A program made the position numbers and the translations under genes. Below are positions 1 through 7,860 of a stretch of DNA of 35,801 nt, piece after piece; the first letter of the stretch is position 1, and every line of letters begins with the position of its first letter. Source of the stretch: AC-32 sp045806105 (GTDB taxonomy: Bacteria; Actinomycetota; Thermoleophilia; Gaiellales; Gaiellaceae). The stretch is from positions 1 through 35,801 of the forward strand of contig JBJMJY010000104.1 of the NCBI GenBank assembly GCA_045806105.1. The letters are read 5' to 3'. A model generated the notes under the pieces. It did not search any database, was not told where the DNA came from, and saw only the letters and a list, made by a program, of their open reading frames with translations.

Positions 1-734
1 ATTACCACGTGTTCATCATCAGCCGCATCCGCGAGGGCGTGGACCGCGGCATGTCGACGGACCGCGCCGTCGCCGAGGGCATCAAGGCGACCGCCGGCGT
101 GGTCACGAGCGCGGCGGTGGTGATGGTCGCCGTGTTCGCGATCTTCGCCAGCCTCAGCATGATCGAGTTCAAGCAGATGGGCGTGGGCCTGGCGGTGGCG
201 ATCCTGCTCAACCTGCTCTCGGTCGGGGCGGCCTACGGGGTGCTCGTGTGGATCTTCCAGGAGGGCCACCTGCAGGGGCTGCTCGGCTTTCATTCCAACG
301 GAGCCGTGGTCACCTGGTTGCCGCTGTTCCTCTTCACGGTGTTGTTCGGGCTCTCGATGGACTACCACGTGTTCATCCTCAGCCGCGTCAAGGAGCTGGT
401 CGACAGGGGTGTGCCCACCGACGAAGCCGTCGCCCGTGGGATCCGTTCGACCGCATCGACCGTGACCGCGGCCGCGGCCGTGATGGTCGGCGTGTTCGCC
501 ATCTTCGCTTCGCTCCGAACGCTCGACATCAAGCAGATGGGGGTCGGGCTCGCTGTGGCCGTGCTGCTCGACGCAACGCTGATTCGCGGCGTCCTGCTGC
601 CGGCGGCGATGAAGCTGCTCGGCGACTGGAACTGGTACCTGCCGCGCTGGCTCGAGTGGCTGCCGTCGCTCTCGGCCGAGGGCGCTGTCCGCGAGGAAGC
701 GCCGGACGCCCCGGCTATCCCGACCGGGAGCTGA
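1..734 (+). CDS. MMPL/RND-family membrane exporter, C-terminal part (5' end outside window)
   Basis: This is the C-terminal part of an MMPL-type exporter, a proton-driven RND-superfamily pump for lipids or small hydrophobic molecules in the cytoplasmic membrane. The reading frame is open from base 3 (TAC), and the gene enters from the left. The hallmark C-half segment is present: NLLSVGAAYG, then LPLFLFTVLFGLSMDYHVFILSR, then the final helix pair ending LLPAAMKLLGDWNWYLPRWLEWLP. The oddity is that the stretch from YHVF to AVxLL occurs twice, at 3-209 and 363-569, about 48 of 69 residues identical by hand count. Normal MMPL proteins have one such stretch per C-half. The stop at 732-734 is 5 bases before the next gene, so it probably heads a run with the flavoprotein and copper oxidase. 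Substrate unknown. Confidence 0.9.
   Translation, partial: YHVFIISRIREGVDRGMSTDRAVAEGIKATAGVVTSAAVVMVAVFAIFASLSMIEFKQMGVGLAVAILLNLLSVGAAYGVLVWIFQEGHLQGLLGFHSNGAVVTWLPLFLFTVLFGLSMDYHVFILSRVKELVDRGVPTDEAVARGIRSTASTVTAAAAVMVGVFAIFASLRTLDIKQMGVGLAVAVLLDATLIRGVLLPAAMKLLGDWNWYLPRWLEWLPSLSAEGAVREEAPDAPAIPTGS
3..569 (+). repeat. Internal duplication in the MMPL gene (copies 3-209 and 363-569, 360-base period)
   Basis: Two in-frame copies of a 69-residue segment lie exactly 360 bases apart. Each begins YHVFI and ends KQMGVGLAVA-I/V-LL. Copy 1 runs straight into NLLSVGAAYG, which is normally found upstream of the YHVF segment. Copy 2 runs into the usual C-terminal DATLIRG. The copies differ at many silent and replacement sites, so this is not a simple assembly stutter. 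An old tandem duplication, or recombination between paralogous MMPL genes at the shared LL codons, would give this order. Confidence 0.8.
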
Positions 735-739
735 TCAGG

Positions 740-1891
740 GTGACGAGCAATGCCACGAACACATCTGTTCGAAACGGCTCGGAGGCGCACTACGAGGTCG
801 CGGTCGTAGGTGCGGGACAGGCGGGCCTGGCGATGGGCCATTTCCTTGCCCGCCGGCAGCGCCGCCTCACCATCCTCGAGCGCGCCTCCGAGATCGCACC
901 CGCCTGGCGCGAGCGCTGGGATTCGCTGACGCTGTTCACGCCGCGCCGCTACAGCGCGCTGCCAGGGCTCCCCGTCCCCGGGGATCCGGACGGCTATCCG
1001 ACACGAGACGAGGTGATCGCCTACCTGGAGCGGTACGCCAACACCTTCGAACTACCGATCGAGCTCAACGCCGAGGTCAAAGAGCTCTACCGGGAAGACG
1101 ACGTCCGCTTCGTTCTCGAGCTCGGTGGACGGACGATCACCGCCGACCAGGTCGTGGTTGCGACCGGGCCGTTTCAGACCCCGTACGTGCCGCCGGTGGC
1201 CGAGCGGCTCGCAGTCGATGTCTTCCAGACCCACGCCGTCGGTTACCGCAGGCCCGACGCGGTGCCACCGGGAACCGTTCTCGTAGTCGGGGGCGGAAAC
1301 ACCGGCTTCCAGATCGCGAAGGAACTCTCGGCCACTCACGAGGTCGTCCTCTCGGTCGGCTCGCGCCAAAAGCCGCTGCCGCAGCGCCTGGTCGGGCACG
1401 ACCTCTTCTGGTGGCTGACGAAGATGCGAATCCTCGACAAGACGGTCGATTCGCGCTTGGGCCAAAGGCTGAGCACGCGCGAGACGCTGATCGGCTCGCG
1501 CCCGCGCAAGCTCGAGCGACGCTATGGCGTCGAGCTCAAACCGCGCCTCGTTGACGTCGAGGGCCACACGGTTCGCTTCCAGGACGGCAGCGCGCTCGAG
1601 GTCGGCGCCGTCATCTGGGCGACGGGCTACCGCCCCGATTACGCCTGGATCAAGCTGTCGATCTTCGACGAAGCCGGTCGGCTGCGCCATCGTCGCGGAG
1701 TCACGGACGTGCCCGGGCTCTACTTCCTCGGTCTCACGTGGCAACACACGCGCGGCTCGGCGCTGATCGGCTGGGTGAAAAACGACGCGAGGTTCATCGC
1801 CGAGCAGATCGCTGCCTCCCAGGAATCGAAGGCGCTGACGGCGGTCGGCACGGCGGCATCCGCTGAGCCTCGTTCGACTGAAAGGGTGTGA
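740..1891 (+). CDS. CzcO-like FAD/NAD(P)-dependent flavoprotein monooxygenase
   Basis: This is a 383-residue flavoprotein of the flavin-containing monooxygenase/thioredoxin-reductase-like group often annotated CzcO. An N-terminal FAD-binding Rossmann motif (VVGAGQAGLAMG) is followed by the acidic strand end TILERA. A second, NAD(P)-binding Rossmann motif (VVVGGGNTGFQIA) lies in the middle, and the ATG motif near the C-terminus reads IWATGYRPDY. The family oxygenates small substrates with NADPH and O2; the substrate here cannot be read from sequence. I chose GTG 740, 5 bases after the MMPL stop with GGGAG just upstream, because the upstream part of the open frame is a shadow of the MMPL gene. 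The stop is 3 bases before the copper oxidase ATG, so the two are probably co-transcribed. Confidence 0.88.
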   Translation: MTSNATNTSVRNGSEAHYEVAVVGAGQAGLAMGHFLARRQRRLTILERASEIAPAWRERWDSLTLFTPRRYSALPGLPVPGDPDGYPTRDEVIAYLERYANTFELPIELNAEVKELYREDDVRFVLELGGRTITADQVVVATGPFQTPYVPPVAERLAVDVFQTHAVGYRRPDAVPPGTVLVVGGGNTGFQIAKELSATHEVVLSVGSRQKPLPQRLVGHDLFWWLTKMRILDKTVDSRLGQRLSTRETLIGSRPRKLERRYGVELKPRLVDVEGHTVRFQDGSALEVGAVIWATGYRPDYAWIKLSIFDEAGRLRHRRGVTDVPGLYFLGLTWQHTRGSALIGWVKNDARFIAEQIAASQESKALTAVGTAASAEPRSTERV

Positions 1892-1894
1892 CCC

Positions 1895-3790
1895 ATGGAC
1901 AACCACGAAAGCCACAGTCAGACCGCCGAATTCCCGCGCGAGACCGAGGGGCTTCCCGAGGCACGCAAGACAGAGCTGATCGAGCTCGCCGACGGCGGCG
2001 AGTTCGAGCTCGAGATCAGCCCCGTCAAGAAGCGAATCGGCGATGCCACGGTACGGATGCTGGCCTACAACGGCTCCGTTCCCGGCCCGACACTCAAGGT
2101 CCCTCAGGGCTCGACGGTCACCGTCCACGTCACCAACCATGGCGACCTCGATGCGACCGTCCACTGGCACGGGCTGCGCCTCGAGAACCGCTACGACGGC
2201 ACCCACGACACGCAGGCGCCGATCCCGGTGGGGGAGACCTTCACCTATCAGGTGCAAGTGCCCGACCCCGGCGCCTACTGGTACCACCCGCACATCCGCG
2301 AGGACTACGGCCAGGAGCTGGGCCTCTACGGGAACATCCTCGTCACCCCGGCGGAGGCGGGTTACTGGCCGCCTGCAAATCGCGAGCTGCTGCTCACGCT
2401 CGACGACATCCTGATCGAAGACGGACAGATCGCCGCCTTCCGTGAGTCGGAGACGACGCACGTGGCGATGGGCCGCTTCGGCAACGTGATGCTCGTCGCC
2501 GGCGAGCCCGATCTCTCGCTGGAGGCCGAGCGCGGAGAGGTCGTGCGCTTCTACCTCACCAACACCGCCAACACCCGGGTCTTCAACGTGACGCTGCCAG
2601 GCGCGCAGCTGAAGCTGATCGGCGCCGACGCCGGCCACTACGAGCGAGAGGAATTCGTCGACGAGGTCCTTCTTGCACCCTCCGAGCGCGTCGTCGTCGA
2701 CGCGCTCCTCGGCGAGGCCGGCGAGCTCGAGCTCGAGCACAGAACGCCCGAGCGCACGTACCGGCTTGCGTCGATCACCGTGGCCGAGGAGCCGTCCGAG
2801 CGGTCATTTTCCGATCAGTTCGCGCGCTTGCGGACGAACGCCGACATGACGGCGCTCCGCGAGCGGATCGAACCGTTCCTGAAAGCGCCACCGGACAAGA
2901 CCCTCTCGTTCGTCGCCGAGATGGATATGGGCGTGCCGGAAGGCGTGGACGTCGTTTACGTCTGCCCGATGCACCCGGAGGTGGTGAGCGAGGAGCCGGG
3001 CAGCTGCCCCAAGTGCGGCATGAAGCTGCTCGCGCAGGCCGCAGAGGAGACGACATACGTCTGCCCGATGCATCCCGAGGTGACGAGCGACAAGCCCGAC
3101 CACTGCCCGAAGTGCGGCATGAAGCTCGTGCCGGAAAGCCTGGTCGCGGCTGTTGGCGAGCACGGCCACGAGCACCACGAACATGCTCACGAGCACGAAG
3201 GTCACGGGCACGGCCATCACCGCCACGGCGACGGCCACGAAGGCGAAGCAGCCGAGGCGGAGCCGGGCGAGCACAGTCACCACGGACACGGTCACGGGGA
3301 GCATTCGGGGCACGGACATCACGGCCACGGCGAGCCGGAGCACGGCCATGACACTGCACAGGGAATCGAGTGGGAAGACGACATGGTCGCCGTCAATCGA
3401 ATGACGACCCCGTCGAACATGCGCTGGAAGCTCGTCGACCGCGAGACAGCGGCGGAGAACGCGCAGATCGACTGGACATTCCACGTTGGTGACCAGGTGA
3501 AGCTGCGCCTGGTCAACGAGATGAACTCAGATCATCCGATGCCGCACCCGTTCCACGTCCATGGCGCCGGCCGATTTCTGATCCTCGCGCGCGACGACGT
3601 CCTCGAGCCAAACCTCGTCTGGAAGGACACGGTCCTCGTCCGCACCGGCGAGACGGTCGACATCCTGCTCGACGTCACGAATCCCGGCCGCTGGATGGCC
3701 CACTGTCATATCGCCGAGCACCACGAGAGCGGGATGATGTTCAGCTTCAACGTCGTGCCGGCACCACCGCGGTCGCCGGGGGCCCCTTGA
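1895..3790 (+). CDS. Multicopper oxidase with two inserted heavy-metal-binding motifs and a His-rich loop
   Basis: A 631-residue multicopper oxidase, which oxidises a substrate or metal ion at a type 1 copper and reduces O2 at the trinuclear cluster. All ligands are visible: HWH (H90, H92), HPH (H131, H133), HPFHVH (H551, H554, H556) and HCHIAEHxxxxM (H603, C604, H605, H609, M614). Type 1 copper is therefore H551, C604, H609 and M614. Between cupredoxin domains 2 and 3 sits an insertion: two copies of a VCPMHPEV...CPKCGMKL motif (about 355-381 and 388-414), as in the HMBD domain of copper and heavy-metal efflux proteins, then a His-rich stretch (about 422-484). No signal peptide is visible in the hydrophilic N-terminus. 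The ATG lies 3 bases after the flavoprotein stop. Copper or other soft-metal handling is the likely role; the true substrate is not known. Confidence 0.93.
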   Translation: MDNHESHSQTAEFPRETEGLPEARKTELIELADGGEFELEISPVKKRIGDATVRMLAYNGSVPGPTLKVPQGSTVTVHVTNHGDLDATVHWHGLRLENRYDGTHDTQAPIPVGETFTYQVQVPDPGAYWYHPHIREDYGQELGLYGNILVTPAEAGYWPPANRELLLTLDDILIEDGQIAAFRESETTHVAMGRFGNVMLVAGEPDLSLEAERGEVVRFYLTNTANTRVFNVTLPGAQLKLIGADAGHYEREEFVDEVLLAPSERVVVDALLGEAGELELEHRTPERTYRLASITVAEEPSERSFSDQFARLRTNADMTALRERIEPFLKAPPDKTLSFVAEMDMGVPEGVDVVYVCPMHPEVVSEEPGSCPKCGMKLLAQAAEETTYVCPMHPEVTSDKPDHCPKCGMKLVPESLVAAVGEHGHEHHEHAHEHEGHGHGHHRHGDGHEGEAAEAEPGEHSHHGHGHGEHSGHGHHGHGEPEHGHDTAQGIEWEDDMVAVNRMTTPSNMRWKLVDRETAAENAQIDWTFHVGDQVKLRLVNEMNSDHPMPHPFHVHGAGRFLILARDDVLEPNLVWKDTVLVRTGETVDILLDVTNPGRWMAHCHIAEHHESGMMFSFNVVPAPPRSPGAP

Positions 3791-4539
3791 GCGCGGGTCG
3801 CGTCGTCCTCATCGTCCTCGGCAGCATCGGGGTCCTGTTCGGGCTCGCCGTGATGGCCGGGGGAGGGTTCCTGCTCTGGGCCGATCGCACGCAGCGCGAG
3901 GACGGCTACCTGACGACGCCGACCGAGCGGTTCGAGACGCCGACCTACGCGCTCACGCGCACGCGGCTCGAGGTCGATAGCGACGGGCCGGGCTGGGTCT
4001 TGAACGAGAGCTGGTTCGGGAAGGTTCGCATCCGTGGCGACAGTGCCGGGGCGAAGACGCTCTTCATCGGCATCGGACCGCAGGCGGAGGTGGCCAGATA
4101 CCTGGGAGACGTCGCCCACGCGAATGTCCAGGACATCGAGCTCGATCCCTTCCGGGCCACATACCTGCCGATCACGGGAGACGCGCCCGACGCGGCGCCG
4201 ACGGAGCAGAGCTTCTGGGCGGCCTCCGCGTCTGGGGTTGGAACACAGACGCTGACGTGGAAGGTGCGCGAGGGCGACTGGTCGGTCGTGCTCATGAATG
4301 CCGACGGCTCACGCGGCATCGCTGCCGACGTCGATCTCGGCGCCAAGCTGTCGTTCCTGCTCTGGGTTGCGATCGGGCTGCTCATCGGCGGAGTGCTCGT
4401 CACCGGTGGGAGCGCCGCCTTGATCGTCCTTGCCGCGCGGGCACCCCGGCCCCCGCCGCCTACGCCTGCGAACGAGGGCGCGGCAGCAGGAGGCACGCCG
4501 CCGCCCGACCGGCCGACCGAGGAGCGCCCGCCGGCCTGA
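3787..4539 (+). CDS. Two-helix membrane protein of unknown function
   Basis: A 250-residue protein with a TTG start inside the stop of the copper oxidase (TTGA, 4-base overlap), so translation is probably coupled. One transmembrane helix lies at about residues 5-27. An extracytoplasmic domain of about 160 residues follows, with phrases such as GPGWVLNESWFGKVRIRG, FIGIGPQAEVARYL and DWSVVLMNADGSRG. A second helix lies at about 192-218, and the tail is Pro-rich. I recall similar uncharacterised proteins in actinobacteria but know no function. Position in the oxidase operon suggests an envelope role, possibly linked to metal handling. The gene ends one base before the stop of the converging flavoprotein gene; I see no terminator between them. 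Confidence 0.8.
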   Translation: MSAGRVVLIVLGSIGVLFGLAVMAGGGFLLWADRTQREDGYLTTPTERFETPTYALTRTRLEVDSDGPGWVLNESWFGKVRIRGDSAGAKTLFIGIGPQAEVARYLGDVAHANVQDIELDPFRATYLPITGDAPDAAPTEQSFWAASASGVGTQTLTWKVREGDWSVVLMNADGSRGIAADVDLGAKLSFLLWVAIGLLIGGVLVTGGSAALIVLAARAPRPPPPTPANEGAAAGGTPPPDRPTEERPPA

Positions 4540-4540
4540 C

Positions 4541-6187
4541 TCAGGCGCTCCGTCCGGCAGACACGCCGGGTATGCGACGTATCGCGCCGCGCCGTTGGTC
4601 TCGCCGGGCATCGGCCAGGATCGCGCGGGCCGCGTTCCTCCCGGGGACGCCGGTCACGCCGCCGCCGGGATGTGCGCCGGACCCGCACAGGTAGAGGCCG
4701 CGGATCCCAGCAAGCCGGTAGCGAGCGTGTCCGAGGAGGGGCCGCCAGGCGAAGAACTGGTCGAGGGCGTGCTCGCCGTGCATGGGGTGGCCGCCGCTCA
4801 AGCCGTACTCGCGCTCGAGGTCCGCCGGGGTGACTACGTGGGAAGCGACGATTCGGTTCGCGATTCCCGGCGCGTGGGCCTCGAGCGTCCGCACAGTCGC
4901 GTCGGCAACGCGATCGCGTGCCGCGTCGTCCCAGTCCGCGTCCCGAAGGTCCCGTGGGGCGTACTGAAACAGGGCGGTCATCACGTGGGTGCCAGCCGGC
5001 GCGAGCGAGGGGTCCGAGAGGGTCGGGATCGTCGCCTCGAGGTACGGGACCTCGGAGATCCGGCCGTACTTCGAGTCGTTGAATGCTCGCTCGAGGTCGT
5101 CGAGGCTGGACGCGATCACGATTCGCCCCCGCAGGCGCTCCTCGTCGACGCCGCGGATCGCCGGGAGGCCGTCGAGGACGAAAGTCACCTTCGCCACGAC
5201 CCCGGGCATGCGGATGTGGTGCGCGCGCCAGCCCAGGGTCGGCCCGACCTCGACGGGGTCGAGGAGATGGAGGAGGGTCTGCTTGGGGTCGGCGTTCGAA
5301 GCGACGATCCGCGCGTCGATCTCCTCGCCGCTCGCCAGGCCCACCCCCTCGACGGCATCTTGCCTCGTGCGGATGCCCGAGACCTCGACGCCACACCGGA
5401 CGGTTGCGCCGTGGCTTCGTGCGGCGGATAGGAGCGCCTCGGTCAGCGCGTCAGGCCCGCCGCGCGCGAAAACAGTGCGTCCCGCCGCGCCCCCGCCGGA
5501 GGCCGAGTCCCAGAGGAAGTTCAACGCGGTTCCCGCTGACCGGGGCCCCATCGCCGCGTACCGAACGCCCCTCGCCGCCAGCGCGCCCCTCAGCGCGTCG
5601 TCCTCGACTGCCTCGCTCACGAGGTCTGCCACGGACATCGGCAGGACACGCAGGGTCTCGCGGACCTGCCGCCGGCCGAGCTGCCGAAGGGCGTTCACCA
5701 GTGTGACGCCGGCGCCGGCGTCTGCCAGAGACGGAGACGCCGGATCCGGAGGCTCTGTCGCCTGAAGTCGAGCCACGAAGCCGGCGAGGGAGCGGATCTT
5801 GTGGTCGAAGGCGATGAACGCGTCGGCGTCACGCGGCTGCGGCCGGCTCCGGAGCTCCGTCGCCGTCCTGACCGGGTCGCGCCAGAGCGTGAGGCTCGCG
5901 CCGTCCGCCGACGGGGCGAACGCCACCACGTCCGGCTCGATGGCATGGAAGCCGTGCGATCCCAGCCGAAGGTCTCGAATGACGCCGGCGCGGAGACCTC
6001 CCACGGCGTCGGCGGCCACCGGCGCGCGAACTGCGGGGGCGACCTCCTCCGTCACGAGAAGACCGCCGGCCCGAGTGCGCCGTTCGAGGACGAGCGTCTG
6101 CAGGCCCGACCTCGCCAGGTACGCAGCTGTCACGAGGCCGTTGTGGCCCGCACCGACGATGATCACGTCGTATCGCTCGCGGGCCAC
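4541..6187 (-). CDS. PYROXD2/phytoene-desaturase-like FAD oxidoreductase (second of a pair)
   Basis: A 548-residue flavoprotein. The N-terminal dinucleotide-binding motif is IIVGAGHNGLVTAAYLA, followed by the acidic end LVLERR and the GG doublet of the carotenoid-desaturase-like amine oxidase superfamily. Near the C-terminus is the FAD-contact segment GLYLCGSGAHPGGGVTGVPG. This arrangement is typical of PYROXD2/CrtI-like proteins, whose reactions are mostly unknown. GTG 6187 is 6 bases downstream of the stop of the gene at 6194-7810, a paralogue, so the two form an operon. This copy has many substitutions relative to its partner, which suggests divided roles or a heterodimer. No carotenoid genes (crtB, crtE) are in the window, so I would not call it a carotenoid enzyme. 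Confidence 0.85.
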   Translation of the reverse strand: MARERYDVIIVGAGHNGLVTAAYLARSGLQTLVLERRTRAGGLLVTEEVAPAVRAPVAADAVGGLRAGVIRDLRLGSHGFHAIEPDVVAFAPSADGASLTLWRDPVRTATELRSRPQPRDADAFIAFDHKIRSLAGFVARLQATEPPDPASPSLADAGAGVTLVNALRQLGRRQVRETLRVLPMSVADLVSEAVEDDALRGALAARGVRYAAMGPRSAGTALNFLWDSASGGGAAGRTVFARGGPDALTEALLSAARSHGATVRCGVEVSGIRTRQDAVEGVGLASGEEIDARIVASNADPKQTLLHLLDPVEVGPTLGWRAHHIRMPGVVAKVTFVLDGLPAIRGVDEERLRGRIVIASSLDDLERAFNDSKYGRISEVPYLEATIPTLSDPSLAPAGTHVMTALFQYAPRDLRDADWDDAARDRVADATVRTLEAHAPGIANRIVASHVVTPADLEREYGLSGGHPMHGEHALDQFFAWRPLLGHARYRLAGIRGLYLCGSGAHPGGGVTGVPGRNAARAILADARRDQRRGAIRRIPGVSAGRSA

Positions 6188-6193
6188 GGGCTC

Positions 6194-7810
6194 TCAGGCC
6201 GCCCCGGCACGCAGCGAGCGGACGACTTGGAGGGCCGCGAGACGCCCGGACGCCCCCATGATTCCTCCGCCGGGGTGCGTGGCCGAGCCGCACATCCAGA
6301 GGTTCCGCAGCGGCGTCCGGTAGCGCGCCCACCCCGGGACGGGCCGGTTGAAGAAGAGCTGCTCCAGCGCCAATTCGCCCTGGAAGATGTTGCCCTCGGA
6401 GAGGCCGAACTGGTCCTCGATGTCTCTCGGCGTGAGCACCTGCGCGTGCAGGATGAGGTCGCGGATGTTCGGCGCTCGCTCCGCGATCGTGTCGACGACC
6501 GTCTGCCCGAAGGCCTCGCGCCGGGCATCGTCCCACTCGTCCCCGTCGGCGAGGTGGTACGGCGCGTACTGGACGAAGCAGCTCATGACGTGCTTGCCGG
6601 GCGGCGCCATCGACGGGTCGACCAGGGTCGGGATGACCGTGTCGATGTACGGACGCCGGCTGAAGCGCCCCGACTTGGCGTCGTCGTAGGCGAGCTCCAT
6701 GTAGTCGATGCTGGGGCTGAAGCTGATCGCGCCGCGCAGGTGGTCGCCGTCGCCGGGCAGGCACGTGAACTCCGGAAGCCCGTCGAGGGCCAGGTTCACC
6801 TTTCCGCTGGAGCCGCGGTACCGGTAGCGCTCGACCTCCTCGAGGAACGACGCGTCGAGGTGGCCGGGAGGGACGAGCCGGACGAACGTCTGGCGCGGGT
6901 CGAGGCTCGACAGCGTCACCCGCGCGGTCACTTCCTCGCCCGAAGATATGACGGCGCCGGTCACCTCGCCGCCCCGGGTGAGGATGTGCTCGACGGCCGC
7001 GTCGGTGCGAATCTCGGCGCCGAGCGCTCGGGCTGCGCCCGCAATTGCCTCGCTGACTCCGCCGGTTCCTCCCCTCGGTATTCCCCAGGCCCGCAGGACG
7101 CCGTCGATCTCGCCCATGTAGTGGTGCAGGAGGACGTAGGCGGTGCCCGGTGAGCGGATCCCCTGGAACGTCCCGATGATTCCCGAGGCACTCATGGTGG
7201 CTTTGAGCGGGTCGGTTTCGAACCACTGGTCGAGGAAGTCGGCGGCGCTCATCGTCATCAGCTGGACGAAGACCGCCTGCTGCTCGTGGGGAAGATCCTT
7301 GAACGCACGGGCGAGTCGCGCGACGGGGAGCCATTCGCGCGGAGCGAGGCGGCCGGGGTCCGGCGGGGCCATGGACAGGATTGGCTTGATGAACCTCGCC
7401 ATCTCGACCATCAGGCGGCCGTAGTCGTCGTACGCCTCGGCGTCGCTCGGGGACCACCGCCGAAGCTCGCGCATCGTGGTGCCGTGGTCGTTCACGCGCC
7501 ACAGGTAGTCGTCGTCGAGCGGTGTGAACGTGCCGTCGAGCGGCAGGATCTCCAGTCCGTGTCTCGGGAGCTCGAGCTCGCGAACGATCTCGGGACGGAG
7601 CAGCGAGACGACGTACGAGGCTACGCTGAACCGGAAGCCCGGGAACACCTCCTCGGTCACCGCCGCGCCGCCCAGGACGTGGCGCCGCTCCAACACCACG
7701 ACCTTCAGGCCGGCGCGCGCCAGGTAGGCCGCTGCCGTCAGCCCGTTGTGGCCGCCGCCGATGACGGCGGCGTCGTACGCACGATCGGATGTGCCCCTCG
7801 AGGTCGACAT
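6194..7810 (-). CDS. PYROXD2/phytoene-desaturase-like FAD oxidoreductase (first of a pair)
   Basis: A 538-residue flavoprotein from ATG 7810. The FAD-binding motif is AVIGGGHNGLTAAAYLA, followed by VVVLERR and LGGAAVTEE. The C-terminal FAD segment is NLWMCGSATHPGGGIMGASG. The length and both end motifs match PYROXD2-like oxidoreductases of the amine-oxidase superfamily. It is first in a two-gene operon with its paralogue. It is separated by only 50 bases from the divergent GcvT-family gene, so one regulatory region probably serves all three. The substrate is unknown; beside a GcvT-family protein, oxidation of an amine or N-methyl compound is possible but is only inference. Confidence 0.87.
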   Translation of the reverse strand: MSTSRGTSDRAYDAAVIGGGHNGLTAAAYLARAGLKVVVLERRHVLGGAAVTEEVFPGFRFSVASYVVSLLRPEIVRELELPRHGLEILPLDGTFTPLDDDYLWRVNDHGTTMRELRRWSPSDAEAYDDYGRLMVEMARFIKPILSMAPPDPGRLAPREWLPVARLARAFKDLPHEQQAVFVQLMTMSAADFLDQWFETDPLKATMSASGIIGTFQGIRSPGTAYVLLHHYMGEIDGVLRAWGIPRGGTGGVSEAIAGAARALGAEIRTDAAVEHILTRGGEVTGAVISSGEEVTARVTLSSLDPRQTFVRLVPPGHLDASFLEEVERYRYRGSSGKVNLALDGLPEFTCLPGDGDHLRGAISFSPSIDYMELAYDDAKSGRFSRRPYIDTVIPTLVDPSMAPPGKHVMSCFVQYAPYHLADGDEWDDARREAFGQTVVDTIAERAPNIRDLILHAQVLTPRDIEDQFGLSEGNIFQGELALEQLFFNRPVPGWARYRTPLRNLWMCGSATHPGGGIMGASGRLAALQVVRSLRAGAA

Positions 7811-7860
7811 CAGCAGCGAGAGAGGACTATGCCGTAACGCCTCTGCGAGAATCGCGCGCA
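7811..7860. promoter_or_regulatory. Divergent intergenic region between flavoprotein pair and GcvT-family gene
   Basis: These 50 bases separate ATG 7810 (-) from GTG 7861 (+) and must hold at least part of both promoters. A weak inverted repeat AGAGG/CCTCT flanks the AT-richer centre near 7830. I could not assign -35 and -10 boxes with confidence. Confidence 0.35.

Noticed and set aside
1052..2740. 562-codon minus-strand open frame
   Set aside because: It is antisense to the CzcO-like flavoprotein and the copper oxidase, both with clear motifs.
5801..7153. 450-codon plus-strand open frame
   Set aside because: It is antisense to the two flavoproteins, which carry FAD motifs on the other strand.
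4541..7810. Carotenoid biosynthesis cluster
   Set aside because: The flavoproteins resemble CrtI-like enzymes, but no phytoene synthase, prenyl synthase or cyclase gene is nearby, and PYROXD2 similarity is better.
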